From contig WGMW01000011.1 in assembly GCA_016124845.1 (NCBI GenBank), forward strand, positions 1-62,413: 62,413 bases of DNA, written 5' to 3'. The DNA comes from Flavobacteriales bacterium (lineage in GTDB: Bacteria > Bacteroidota > Bacteroidia > UBA10329). A program made the translations under genes and the position numbers. Below, piece by piece: positions 25,464-33,364 of the stretch (position 1 is the stretch's first letter; each line of letters begins with the position of its first letter). Under the pieces are notes generated by a model. That model saw nothing but the letters and a program-made list of their open reading frames with translations. It had not been told where the DNA came from and did no database searches.

Positions 25464-26198
25464 TTACCTCTCATACCTCAAATGTTTTGATACCCTCGCA
25501 GCCAATGATCTCACCATTCCAATATCAACTGGAGTGTTTTCAACCTCGATTGTATCTTCCTCATCCTCAATTTCTCCGGTCAGATTTTCCTCCAGTATCT
25601 CGTAGTAGTCATATTTAACCTTGCAGCCTTTAGTACACGGTGCATAACTGGTCCGCATGGTACCAACTATTTCTCCCGTTTTAAGGTCTATGATTTTGGA
25701 TGAAAGTTCTGCACCTAAGTAGTAATGTCTCATACCGTTTTGGCGAATTCCTTTTTTGCCTGCAGGTCTTTGATGGAGAAAGATTCCCGTATAATATTTT
25801 ACCGTTCTATACTCTACGATTTCAAATACGTAGTCTGCGAATTGATCAAGGTTAACTGATTCGGCTGATTTTTTTTCGAAGAAGGTTCTATCGATAACCT
25901 TAAATCCATTGTCAACTAGGGCTTTTTCCAATTCATAGTACATGTTGGAATTGTAGTAGCCATCCTCCTTTACAATGGAGGTTTGGACTTCAGGAAACCT
26001 CACAACAAACCGAGGTATCCGGACACTGTCAATCAAATATATCAGACTTGGATTCAAGAAAACGTCATCCTTGCCTTCCTTGAATTTAACTCTTTTGGTA
26101 AGGGTCGGATTTGGAATTTCCACCGTTTTACATTGGGTGAAAAGACAAATGACAAACAGAGCCAATGCTAGATTAAGACTTGTTTTTCCAGTGTGCAT
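25464..26198 (-). CDS. Hypothetical lipoprotein
   Basis: A 244-residue lipoprotein, starting at 26198 with signal MHTGKTSLNLALALFVICLF and lipobox Cys23. A start 15 codons upstream is less likely because it puts charged residues before the signal. The mature part has strand-rich blocks (FVVRFPEVQTSIV, YVFEIVEYRTVKYY) and a LKTGEIVGTMRTSYAPCT segment, reminiscent of lipoproteins that assemble at the outer membrane, but no family is recognised. The gene is AT-richer than its neighbours. Confidence 0.6.
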   Translation of the reverse strand: MHTGKTSLNLALALFVICLFTQCKTVEIPNPTLTKRVKFKEGKDDVFLNPSLIYLIDSVRIPRFVVRFPEVQTSIVKEDGYYNSNMYYELEKALVDNGFKVIDRTFFEKKSAESVNLDQFADYVFEIVEYRTVKYYTGIFLHQRPAGKKGIRQNGMRHYYLGAELSSKIIDLKTGEIVGTMRTSYAPCTKGCKVKYDYYEILEENLTGEIEDEEDTIEVENTPVDIGMVRSLAARVSKHLRYER

Positions 26199-26293
26199 TA
26201 CTTTAGGTCGGTGGTTGGATTCAATCGAAAGTAGATAATTCAAACTAAATCCGCTGTTTAGTTGAGACTACGGTAAACGTTTTGTTTCAAACA

Positions 26294-26323
26294 AATTGTT
26301 TCCGCTAAGATTCAGAAACAATT
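26294..26323 (-). terminator. Weak hairpin terminator
   Basis: AATTGTTTC and GAAACAATT form a 9-bp stem with a 12-nt loop just after the hydrolase stop, followed on the minus strand by TGTTTG. It is AT-rich and lacks a long T tract, so termination is uncertain. Confidence 0.45.
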
Positions 26324-26330
26324 GGCCGTG

Positions 26331-27209
26331 TCATTCCAGACTATTCAGGATTATGTTCCTCACCAACTCCTCATCTTCCCAAGGTGTCATGTGGCTGCCT
26401 CCATCAATTGTCACGATCGTTAAGAGTGAATCTGGCATCATACGATTCGAAAATTCAATATTGGAATAAGGCACAATGTCATCATCCGTTCCATGAACGT
26501 GTATGAATGGCGTTCGGACCGTCTTCCATTTTGGGAGCATTTTTCTGAGCTCAGATTCGTGTGCTTTTTTCTCAGCGGCAGCTACCATGAAAAAAGGAGG
26601 GACCGCCCATCGCGTGGCCTTCCATTCGGTGAATTTGACGATGGCGAAATCCTTCTCTTCATCGGGATTCAAAGCGGGGGCAAGCAGAACGGCCGCTTTC
26701 ACTTTTTCGGGATGGTCAAGCACGTAGTTTGCGGTTATCGGCCCGCCATACGAATGCCCGACCGCAATCACGTACGGATACGGATAATGCGACAGCACTT
26801 TTCCCAATGCCTCGCTCTGTCGCTGAATGGAAACCTCAGCATTTCCCTGATCATCAGGACTGTAGCCCAAACGGTCGATGGAGATCAATCGTGCGTGTTT
26901 CAGCAGCGAAGTATCATCCAAAAACTGGAAGAAATTGTTGGCAGCACCTGGAGCTCCGTGCGTGAAGATGACGATCGGTAACGAGTCGTCCTTCAAGGTC
27001 GATACCTCAACCCACCGCAGCGGATGACCGAAAATGCTGTCGTGGCCGATGGTGCATGTCAGACCCTTGTCTTCGAAGAAATCATACGTGTCTTCATCAT
27101 TTGCCACCGACATCGGACTGTTGAAGTACCAGATGGCAAGCGGAATGTGAATTCCGATGAAGATGAGCAGAAAGATGTAGCGCTTTTTCACGTGCTTCGG
27201 GTCAAGCAA
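26331..27209 (-). CDS. Alpha/beta hydrolase, membrane-anchored
   Basis: A 292-residue alpha/beta-hydrolase with an N-terminal membrane anchor (residues 11-29). The oxyanion HGAPGAANN follows at 84-92, the nucleophile elbow is GHSYGG with Ser153, the acid is in HGTDDDIVP (Asp242 or Asp243) and the base is His273 in GGSHMTPW. All members of the triad are present. The substrate is unknown; a signal anchor suggests a periplasm-facing enzyme. It lies 26 bp after the GldN-like lipoprotein gene and may be cotranscribed. Confidence 0.8.
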   Translation of the reverse strand: MLDPKHVKKRYIFLLIFIGIHIPLAIWYFNSPMSVANDEDTYDFFEDKGLTCTIGHDSIFGHPLRWVEVSTLKDDSLPIVIFTHGAPGAANNFFQFLDDTSLLKHARLISIDRLGYSPDDQGNAEVSIQRQSEALGKVLSHYPYPYVIAVGHSYGGPITANYVLDHPEKVKAAVLLAPALNPDEEKDFAIVKFTEWKATRWAVPPFFMVAAAEKKAHESELRKMLPKWKTVRTPFIHVHGTDDDIVPYSNIEFSNRMMPDSLLTIVTIDGGSHMTPWEDEELVRNIILNSLE

Positions 27210-27235
27210 CTACAACATCAGAATCGAAGCGAGGT

Positions 27236-27757
27236 TCAATCGTACTTCACCCAAAAGGCGGAAGTAAACCCGCGCAGATTACCGCCTTGCGAAGAATACA
27301 CGGGAATTCGTGGAGCGATGCCCAGAATTTTGCGGTTGATGATGGCACCTTCGTCATTGTAGGCCCATTGTTCGCGGAAGGTGAATCCGTAGAAATCCTT
27401 GGTGTAATCGCGCTCCACAATATCGATGGAACGGTCGCCTGTTTCGGGTTCTTCAAACCAAATGGTATCGGTGAAAACCAGAATCTCCTTGGCCTGTTCA
27501 GGGCTCAGCACCTCGTCTGAACCGCGGTCATACGCTTTCAGCTTTCCTTCCAGTACGTTGGTGATCAGCTTCTCCGCCAATGGCGAAACATCTGAGAAGT
27601 CCTCGTCATTCAGATCCTGATGGAAAACCGAGTTCAGATCCACCGCATATTCCATGGTTTTGGTGTAGGCAACCTCTTCCTTGGGCGTTTCGGGTTCAAC
27701 TGGCTTTTGATTGCAGGCCGCAAGGCCAATAAGTAAAAAGGGAATCAATCGTTTCAT
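27236..27757 (-). CDS. GldN/PorN-like lipoprotein
   Basis: A 173-residue lipoprotein with signal MKRLIPFLLIGLAAC and lipobox Cys15. The rest resembles the C-terminal half of GldN, a core periplasmic ring component of the T9SS motor: IVERDYTKDFYGFTFREQWA, RKILGIAPRIP and GFTSAFWVKYD. True GldN is larger (about 300 residues) and sits in the gldKLMN operon, which is absent here, so this is a short stand-alone paralogue. It may have a regulatory or substrate-specific role in secretion (inference). Confidence 0.6.
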   Translation of the reverse strand: MKRLIPFLLIGLAACNQKPVEPETPKEEVAYTKTMEYAVDLNSVFHQDLNDEDFSDVSPLAEKLITNVLEGKLKAYDRGSDEVLSPEQAKEILVFTDTIWFEEPETGDRSIDIVERDYTKDFYGFTFREQWAYNDEGAIINRKILGIAPRIPVYSSQGGNLRGFTSAFWVKYD

Positions 27758-27863
27758 GAGGTTACGAATTGCAAATACCGCAAGCGGTACGAATATAACA
27801 AATGTGCAATCTCCCGTGGTGTTAATGCAAGGCGATAGGGATTTACCGTTCGCATATTCGTAC

Positions 27864-29504
27864 TTATTCGTGATTCGAAACCATTTCTGATTTCATCTTT
27901 TCCCGCTCCTTCATCACGGTATCTGCAATGTTCTCGGCCAGCCTGAAACTGGTGGTAACGTGCGCTGCGGTCAGCAGTCCGCTCATCAATGCACCCCCAA
28001 TACCAACGGTCACAATATCTTGACCCGTGAGATACAGATTTTTGATCGGTGTTTTGGGTCGAAGTTCCGTTTGGCGGAATCGGGCAGGGGAGTGGTCGAG
28101 GCCGTAAATTTCTCCTTTCTCATAGTTCACGAAATGCTTGGTGGAAAGCGGTGTGGAAAGTTCGTAGTAATCCACTTTTCCCTCCAGCTGCGGAAACTGC
28201 TTGTAGAGTTCCTTCAGCAATCGCTGCGAGAATTCCTCCTTGTATGCTTCGTACTCTTCACCACGGTGCTTCCAACGCTCATCTTCCCATTTCTCGAACC
28301 ATTCATAAGGTGCCAGCGTGATCATTTCAATGGTGCTCTTGCCAGGATAACGCGCTTCCCATTCTGGATCTTTCAGCGAGGGGAATGAAATGTAAGTGAT
28401 CGGGAACGGTTTGCTCGGATCCTCCATATACTCCTTCACGCCACGGTCGTGATCGTTGTGCGGATACACCCAATAATTGGTGTTGCCGATGCCGAGTTCG
28501 CGGAGGTTTTCCTTCAATCCGACATACAGACAAACGTGCGACACCGATCGCGCCACGGAGTTCTTGGCATCAAAACCAATGGCTTTCTGAACGTCCTTGT
28601 CGAGCAGTTTTTCCATCGTGTTCAGGTAACCTGCACCGCTCACGATCATCGGAGCGTTCAGCACGGTTCCATCTTCCATCAGTACGCCCGTGGCTTTTCC
28701 GTTTTCCACAATGATCTTTTCCACCCCGGCCCGCACGGCAACCGCTCCGCCCGCTTTCTCAATCACAGGAATGATGGTCTCTGCAATACGCTGGCAGCCA
28801 CCAATGGGAAACGCACCGCCTTTCCAATAATGCTTGTTCACCACAGATTGAATGGCAAAACTGCTTTCGGCAGGAGGCATGCCATGGTCTCCGTACTGCC
28901 CGGCAAGTACCGCTTTCAGCTCTTCATTATCGGTAATTCCATCCAGAACCTCCTTTGTGGTCTTATCCGACCACTCGTTGTATTTCTTCGTGAGAAGACC
29001 TCCGAAGAGCTTGCTGAGAATGGTCGGCAACGCCTTCTCCTGAAAGAATTTCTTATTGGAGCCACTTGCGGCATAAACGGCTTTGATGTAGTTGTCGATG
29101 GCCTCTTCCTCACCTGGAAAACGCTCGTAGAGCATCTCAATGAAATTCTCTTTTCCCGATTTGAAATCGTACACATTCTCACCGAGAATGATGCGATCAT
29201 ACACCTCGTCCATCTCCTGCCATTTGAGTTGATGGTCGGTGATGTAATCGAAGAGAATACTCATGAACGTGAACTCCTGATGCACATCTCCCACGTAGTG
29301 AATACCCACGTCCCACTCGTAATCTTTCCGCTTGAAAACGTGTGTGAAACCGCCTGCCACATAATGCTTTTCGAGCAACAGCACCTTCTTACCCATCTTG
29401 GCCATGATGGCCCCGAAGGTCATGGCACCAAGCCCCGAACCAATGACAATGGCATCGTAGCCCGTTTTCTTTTCAAGTCGTTTCCAAGGAGTTCCTGTTG
29501 CCAT
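27864..29504 (-). CDS. Retinol-saturase/CrtI-like FAD oxidoreductase
   Basis: A 546-residue flavoprotein of the phytoene-desaturase superfamily. The FAD-binding start is YDAIVIGSGLGAMTFG, with LLLEKHYVAGGFTH after the second strand; the C-terminal FAD segment is LYLTGQDIVTVGIGGALMSG. Overall it resembles all-trans-retinol 13,14-saturase homologues more than classical phytoene desaturase. It is the last gene of the long minus-strand operon, 97 bp after the diheme cytochrome. Its substrate is probably an unsaturated isoprenoid or similar lipid. Confidence 0.75.
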   Translation of the reverse strand: MATGTPWKRLEKKTGYDAIVIGSGLGAMTFGAIMAKMGKKVLLLEKHYVAGGFTHVFKRKDYEWDVGIHYVGDVHQEFTFMSILFDYITDHQLKWQEMDEVYDRIILGENVYDFKSGKENFIEMLYERFPGEEEAIDNYIKAVYAASGSNKKFFQEKALPTILSKLFGGLLTKKYNEWSDKTTKEVLDGITDNEELKAVLAGQYGDHGMPPAESSFAIQSVVNKHYWKGGAFPIGGCQRIAETIIPVIEKAGGAVAVRAGVEKIIVENGKATGVLMEDGTVLNAPMIVSGAGYLNTMEKLLDKDVQKAIGFDAKNSVARSVSHVCLYVGLKENLRELGIGNTNYWVYPHNDHDRGVKEYMEDPSKPFPITYISFPSLKDPEWEARYPGKSTIEMITLAPYEWFEKWEDERWKHRGEEYEAYKEEFSQRLLKELYKQFPQLEGKVDYYELSTPLSTKHFVNYEKGEIYGLDHSPARFRQTELRPKTPIKNLYLTGQDIVTVGIGGALMSGLLTAAHVTTSFRLAENIADTVMKEREKMKSEMVSNHE

Positions 29505-29580
29505 AGGTTCGTTTACAGAGTTGATAAAGTTGACAAGTTAATTAGTTGCAGCGTGATTTCAAGTGTTGATCGCGGAATCA

Positions 29581-29612
29581 GTTCCCCTCCTTTGGAGGGG
29601 TTAGGGGAGGTT
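29581..29612. repeat. GC-rich hairpin element at a cytochrome 3' end
   Basis: GTTCCCCTCCTTTGGAGGGG followed by TTAGGGGAGGTT forms a CCCCTCC/GGAGGGG hairpin. It is of the same general type as the elements in leuS. The stop codon and last residues (NLP) of the diheme cytochrome on the minus strand lie within it. Confidence 0.7.
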
Positions 29613-30689
29613 GCACGGATGTTTTTCATCCATCCCCGAAATCCATTGTCGGATGATCTGCATGGCTTCTTCGTGAACCAATTTACGACCCATTTCGGGC
29701 ATCATAATACCTGGGTCGGTGCTTTCCATTCGGTACACCATGATGGAACTGTCGGGCTGACCAGGAGCGATGTCGTACATGTACTGACCGCCACCACGGC
29801 CCGCAGCCACATTCGTTTTGTAGAAACCGCGCCTGGTGCAATCGGTCTCTTCAATATTCAGGAAGAAACCAGATGTGTTTCCCGGCCCTTTGGGGTTGTG
29901 GCAATGCGCGCAATTGATGTCGAGCCAAGCACGGGCGCGCTCATCCAATGTTCCTGTGGTTTCATCATCCCAAACGGCCAGTTTTGGCGCGGCATCCGAA
30001 GGAGAAAATCCTGTGAGATAACCCTTGGCCGCCCATTTTTCCAGTTGGTTCATTTCGCCATCGGAATACGAGAAATCTCGGTTCAAATGCTTGGCCTTTG
30101 GGCCGATGGGAACCCAAGCTCCGTCATATTCATGGCAACCTTTGCATTGGTTCTTGTTTGGAATAACGTAGTTGACCGACTTCTTCGAGCCATCATCATG
30201 AATCCATGAAACATCGGTCTTTCCACCAGCCAATTCCAGCTGCGCATCGGTCTGTTCTTCGTTCCAGATGTACGGCAATCCGACCCAACCATCTTCTCGG
30301 TTTATGAGCAAGCGTGTTTCGATGATCCTGCGGCCTTTGCTTTCATCACGGAAATCAAAAGGGTAGTAGAAGTTTTTGATGAGAATGGCTCCAACGGGAA
30401 AGTCGAATTCGCGTGTCGGATTGTACTCGGCCGTCTTGCCTTCTGGCATCCAGACGAATCGCGCTTTGTGCGCATAATCTGTGAAAAGCGTGGAGTTGAG
30501 CGTGTACGGAAGCACGCCATCGTTCGGTTCGAGGTTTTTCTGTTCACCACGGAACAGGTGGTACTCGGATAGCTTTTTCAAGTACTCGCCAGAAGTTGGA
30601 ACATTCACGGGGCCATCAACAATGGTTGCCGATTCCTGACAACCGATGACGGTAGCCAAGCACAATCCGATGACCAAAAATCTGCACAT
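29601..30689 (-). CDS. SO2930-family diheme c-type cytochrome
   Basis: A 362-residue exported cytochrome with signal MCRFLVIGLCLATVIGC and lipobox Cys17 when started at 30689. The ATG at 30689 overlaps the SDR stop (TGA at 30689-30691); an ATG one codon earlier is equivalent. Two heme motifs are CKGCH and CAHCH, with distal Met residues in MMPEMG. The fold matches the HNE_0200/SO2930 diheme family (TIGR03806, from memory), which is often found with parallel beta-helix proteins, as here. The C-terminus ends NLP inside a hairpin repeat and may be altered. Confidence 0.8.
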   Translation of the reverse strand: MCRFLVIGLCLATVIGCQESATIVDGPVNVPTSGEYLKKLSEYHLFRGEQKNLEPNDGVLPYTLNSTLFTDYAHKARFVWMPEGKTAEYNPTREFDFPVGAILIKNFYYPFDFRDESKGRRIIETRLLINREDGWVGLPYIWNEEQTDAQLELAGGKTDVSWIHDDGSKKSVNYVIPNKNQCKGCHEYDGAWVPIGPKAKHLNRDFSYSDGEMNQLEKWAAKGYLTGFSPSDAAPKLAVWDDETTGTLDERARAWLDINCAHCHNPKGPGNTSGFFLNIEETDCTRRGFYKTNVAAGRGGGQYMYDIAPGQPDSSIMVYRMESTDPGIMMPEMGRKLVHEEAMQIIRQWISGMDEKHPCNLP

Positions 30690-31549
30690 CATTTGAGTGG
30701 GAATTCCTGTCCGACCAGTTCTTCGCTTTTCTTCCAAAGTGCTGCTGCTGTTTCGGGGTCTTGCGATGGTCGGTTGCTGTAATACTGTTTGCATTTGACC
30801 CAATAACCGCCTGTTTTTCCTTCCACTTCATCGGAAGAAGCGAGATACACGGATGTTTTGGCACCATCCTCTACCGAAACCATCAGCGGTTTGGTGAGAA
30901 TCCATCCCAGTTTGGTGAACCAGTTGGCGTTCTTCTCGGCAATTTCCGTTCGCACTCCGCCTGGATGCACCGCGTTGGCGGTGATTCCTGTTCCTTCCAA
31001 GCGTTTGGCCAACTCTCTGGTAAACAGAATATTGCAGAATTTGGAACGGGAGTACGACTTCCAGCCTCCGTAACCCGACTTCTCGAAATTGATGTCATTC
31101 AGGTCCAGCTCTCTGGTTGATTTGTGTGCGATGGAAGCAAGGTTGACGATGCGTGCTTTGTCCGTAGCTTTCAGGTTTTCCATCAACAGATTAGTTAGTA
31201 GAAAATGCCCCAAATGGTTGGTGGCGAACTGCATTTCCAATCCAGCATCATTCAGTTTCAATTCCGAGAAATAGCAGCCCGCATTATTGATCAGCACATC
31301 GATCTTCGGGCATTTCGCCTTCAGTTTCTCCGCTGCTTCCCGAACGGATTTCTGCGAACTCAGGTCGATGGTCACAAAATCAATCTTCTCGTTTCCTGAC
31401 GATTTCTTGATCTCGGCAACGGCTTCCTTCGCTTTTTCTTCCGAACGGGAAGTGATGACAATGGAAGCACCTTTCTTGGCCAGCGCAATGGCCGTGGCTT
31501 TCCCGATTCCAGCGTTTCCGCCAGTTATGACAACGGTTTTTTCGTTCAT
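30689..31549 (-). CDS. Short-chain dehydrogenase, retinol-dehydrogenase-like
   Basis: A 286-residue classical SDR: cofactor motif TGGNAGIGKA at 9-18, then NNAGCYF, the catalytic Ser in NLASIAH and YSRSK with Tyr and Lys of the YxxxK pair. The Arg-rich TSRSEEKA after the second strand suggests NADP(H). Overall it resembles RDH11-14 (retinol dehydrogenase-like) and WWOX-like SDRs. It overlaps the toxin stop and the next start (ATGA-type overlaps on both sides), so it is translated with its neighbours. Confidence 0.85.
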   Translation of the reverse strand: MNEKTVVITGGNAGIGKATAIALAKKGASIVITSRSEEKAKEAVAEIKKSSGNEKIDFVTIDLSSQKSVREAAEKLKAKCPKIDVLINNAGCYFSELKLNDAGLEMQFATNHLGHFLLTNLLMENLKATDKARIVNLASIAHKSTRELDLNDINFEKSGYGGWKSYSRSKFCNILFTRELAKRLEGTGITANAVHPGGVRTEIAEKNANWFTKLGWILTKPLMVSVEDGAKTSVYLASSDEVEGKTGGYWVKCKQYYSNRPSQDPETAAALWKKSEELVGQEFPLK

Positions 31550-31884
31550 TTCCCTGAATTTCGTTTGTGCTTCAATAGTCTGTGGAGCTTTTTCGGATCC
31601 TGTCGGTTATCCCAAAAAGAGGTGATCAGAATTCCATCCTCAACAATCCGATACAGAATGGAAAAATGACCCATCGCGGCTTTTCGAGTATTCGGAAAAT
31701 CTGCTTTCACAGAACTCAACGGGTTCTTGGCCAAGAAAGCCGTTCTGTTCCAAACTGCACTGGATAGCTTTTCCGCATAGGAAGTAGAATTATTTCTTTC
31801 CGTCCAGTAATCCAGCACCTCAAAAAACTGATTTTCGGCTGTTTCGGTCCATGCTATTGTCGGCTCCTTTTTTCGTTCAGCCAT
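31546..31884 (-). CDS. ParE/RelE-family toxin
   Basis: A 112-residue toxin: IAWTETAENQFFEVLDYW, then a helical hairpin and the strands FSILYRIVEDGILITSFWDN typical of the RelE/ParE fold, followed by a basic tail. It overlaps the antitoxin by 31 bp and the SDR by 4 bp. ParE-like members poison gyrase and RelE-like members cleave ribosome-bound mRNA; which branch applies is not decided by sequence alone. Confidence 0.8.
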   Translation of the reverse strand: MAERKKEPTIAWTETAENQFFEVLDYWTERNNSTSYAEKLSSAVWNRTAFLAKNPLSSVKADFPNTRKAAMGHFSILYRIVEDGILITSFWDNRQDPKKLHRLLKHKRNSGK

Positions 31885-32108
31885 GCTGTCGTTCTGGTTT
31901 TCAACTCACTCTGAGATAGGACTTTGCCGTTGCGAATGTCATCTTCGCTCATTTCAAGCATCAGTTTCTGCTCTTCGGTGAGTGTTGCCGTTTCCGAATT
32001 TTCTGAACTGGATGCAATGAGTTTATCCAGCGCCAAAAGGAATTCCTTATTGCGAATAGACAGGATCTTATCGATCAATCCATTTCTGATGTTGTCAACC
32101 GTAGCCAT
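31854..32108 (-). CDS. Antitoxin of the ParE-type pair
   Basis: An 84-residue protein, MATVDNIRNGLIDKILSIRN, then an acidic Ser/Glu/Thr linker and LTEEQKLMLEMSEDDIRNGK, a pattern of Bacteroidota antitoxins that pair with RelE/ParE toxins. The C-terminal basic part overlaps the toxin start by 31 bp. It starts 17 bp after the beta-helix lipoprotein stop, and a promoter between them is not apparent, so it is probably read from the upstream operon. Confidence 0.75.
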   Translation of the reverse strand: MATVDNIRNGLIDKILSIRNKEFLLALDKLIASSSENSETATLTEEQKLMLEMSEDDIRNGKVLSQSELKTRTTAWLNEKRSRQ

Positions 32109-32124
32109 GCACTAAAGATACGCT

Positions 32125-33348
32125 TTAACTCTCCGTTTTCGGAGTTTGCGGATGCGGCAGTTCGCAGTCGAAACCATCCAATTCCGTACTCATATCCTCA
32201 AAATTGCTGGGCGCATTGATGTTGCAGAACGTGGTATTGTTGTTCTTGATGCAGATCATGTTCTCTGGCGCAATGCTCATGGTTTCCATGTCGATCAGCG
32301 CAGGGTCGAAGATGCCATCATAAACGATATGAGGTGATTCCGCTCCGAACAGCGAAGCCATCAATTGACCCAAACGCTTGGTCGTGTCGGGAAGCATCGG
32401 TTCCTGTTCTTCATACACGTTATCGTGAACGTAAATACCCGTTGAGAACGGGTAAAATAGCGAGTCTTCCCAAGGGCGTTCTGTGAGTTGATAGCTCACA
32501 ATTCCTGTGCTGGTTGTCTTGTGGTTTGAGAACGTGTTGTGATCCATCTCAATGTTCTTTCCCGCAAGGATGAAACTGGCTGTTCCGCCTGGAAGGACGC
32601 CCACGATCGCACCTGGATTTCCGAAGTTATCGTGGTTGTTGTTGCGGATAATGTTGTCGTGGATACGAACGTTCGACCCTTGTTTTTCAATCAGATCAGG
32701 AAGGTTGTAGAACGCAATGCCACACGCATTTCCTTCGCACGTGTTGTTGTAAACCTCTGTGAAGGAGCAGTTCTCGATGGCAATTCCCTGCACGTTCATG
32801 GAAGCGTAGTTGTCACGAAGGATGACATTGCGGCTCTGACCTGTGTAAATACCCGCATCGCTGGCGTTGTAGAGTTCGCATTTTTCGATCAACAGGCCAT
32901 CGCAAAGCACGGGATAAAGCGCGTAAGCCCCGTTTGCAGAAGATGAACCGCCCGTCCATTCCACTTTGATGTTGCGCATGGTCACATCCTTGCTCTGATG
33001 CACCTTGATGCCGTCTCCGCTCAGATCCTGAATGGTCATATCGCAGATGGTCACGCCATCGGCTTTGATGTAAAAGCCCTGCGCGCCTTCGGTCTGCTTG
33101 CCAAAGTTGATGATGGTCTTATCGATGCCTGCGCCTTTGATGGTCACATTCTTCACGTCACGCATCGACAGTTCGCTGGTGAACTCATACGTCCCGGCAG
33201 GAATCTCAATGGTTCCGCCTTCCTGCACCGCGATCATTTCTTCCTGCAATTTCTTGTGCAGTTCTTCCGAGGTCAGTTTTGGCTGGCCGCATGAAGCCAA
33301 CAGCATCGCTGCCGCAGCTATGCCGAGAAGTTTGGGGTTGATGGTCAT
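32125..33348 (-). CDS. Parallel beta-helix lipoprotein
   Basis: A 407-residue lipoprotein: signal MTINPKLLGIAAAAMLLASC (lipobox Cys20), starting at 33348; an upstream extension of the frame overlaps the preceding gene and is rejected. The body is a right-handed parallel beta-helix with repeated VTICDMTIQDLSGDGIKVHQ, VILRDNYASMN and RIHDNIIRNNNHDNFGNPGA coils, as in the TIGR03805 family. The catalytic chemistry is unknown; related proteins are lyases, epimerases or binding proteins. It forms a pair with the next beta-helix-cytochrome gene (17 bp apart). Confidence 0.85.
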   Translation of the reverse strand: MTINPKLLGIAAAAMLLASCGQPKLTSEELHKKLQEEMIAVQEGGTIEIPAGTYEFTSELSMRDVKNVTIKGAGIDKTIINFGKQTEGAQGFYIKADGVTICDMTIQDLSGDGIKVHQSKDVTMRNIKVEWTGGSSSANGAYALYPVLCDGLLIEKCELYNASDAGIYTGQSRNVILRDNYASMNVQGIAIENCSFTEVYNNTCEGNACGIAFYNLPDLIEKQGSNVRIHDNIIRNNNHDNFGNPGAIVGVLPGGTASFILAGKNIEMDHNTFSNHKTTSTGIVSYQLTERPWEDSLFYPFSTGIYVHDNVYEEQEPMLPDTTKRLGQLMASLFGAESPHIVYDGIFDPALIDMETMSIAPENMICIKNNNTTFCNINAPSNFEDMSTELDGFDCELPHPQTPKTES

Positions 33349-33364
33349 AATTGGTTGGGGTTGG

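Noticed and set aside
26320-26336. Shared AATTGGCCGTGTC between 12233 and 26321
   Set aside because: A short chance match at two gene ends, with no flanking similarity.
28449-30209. Plus-strand frame of 586 codons across the flavoprotein and cytochrome genes
   Set aside because: It is the shadow of two well-supported minus-strand genes, with His/Arg-rich composition and no domain.
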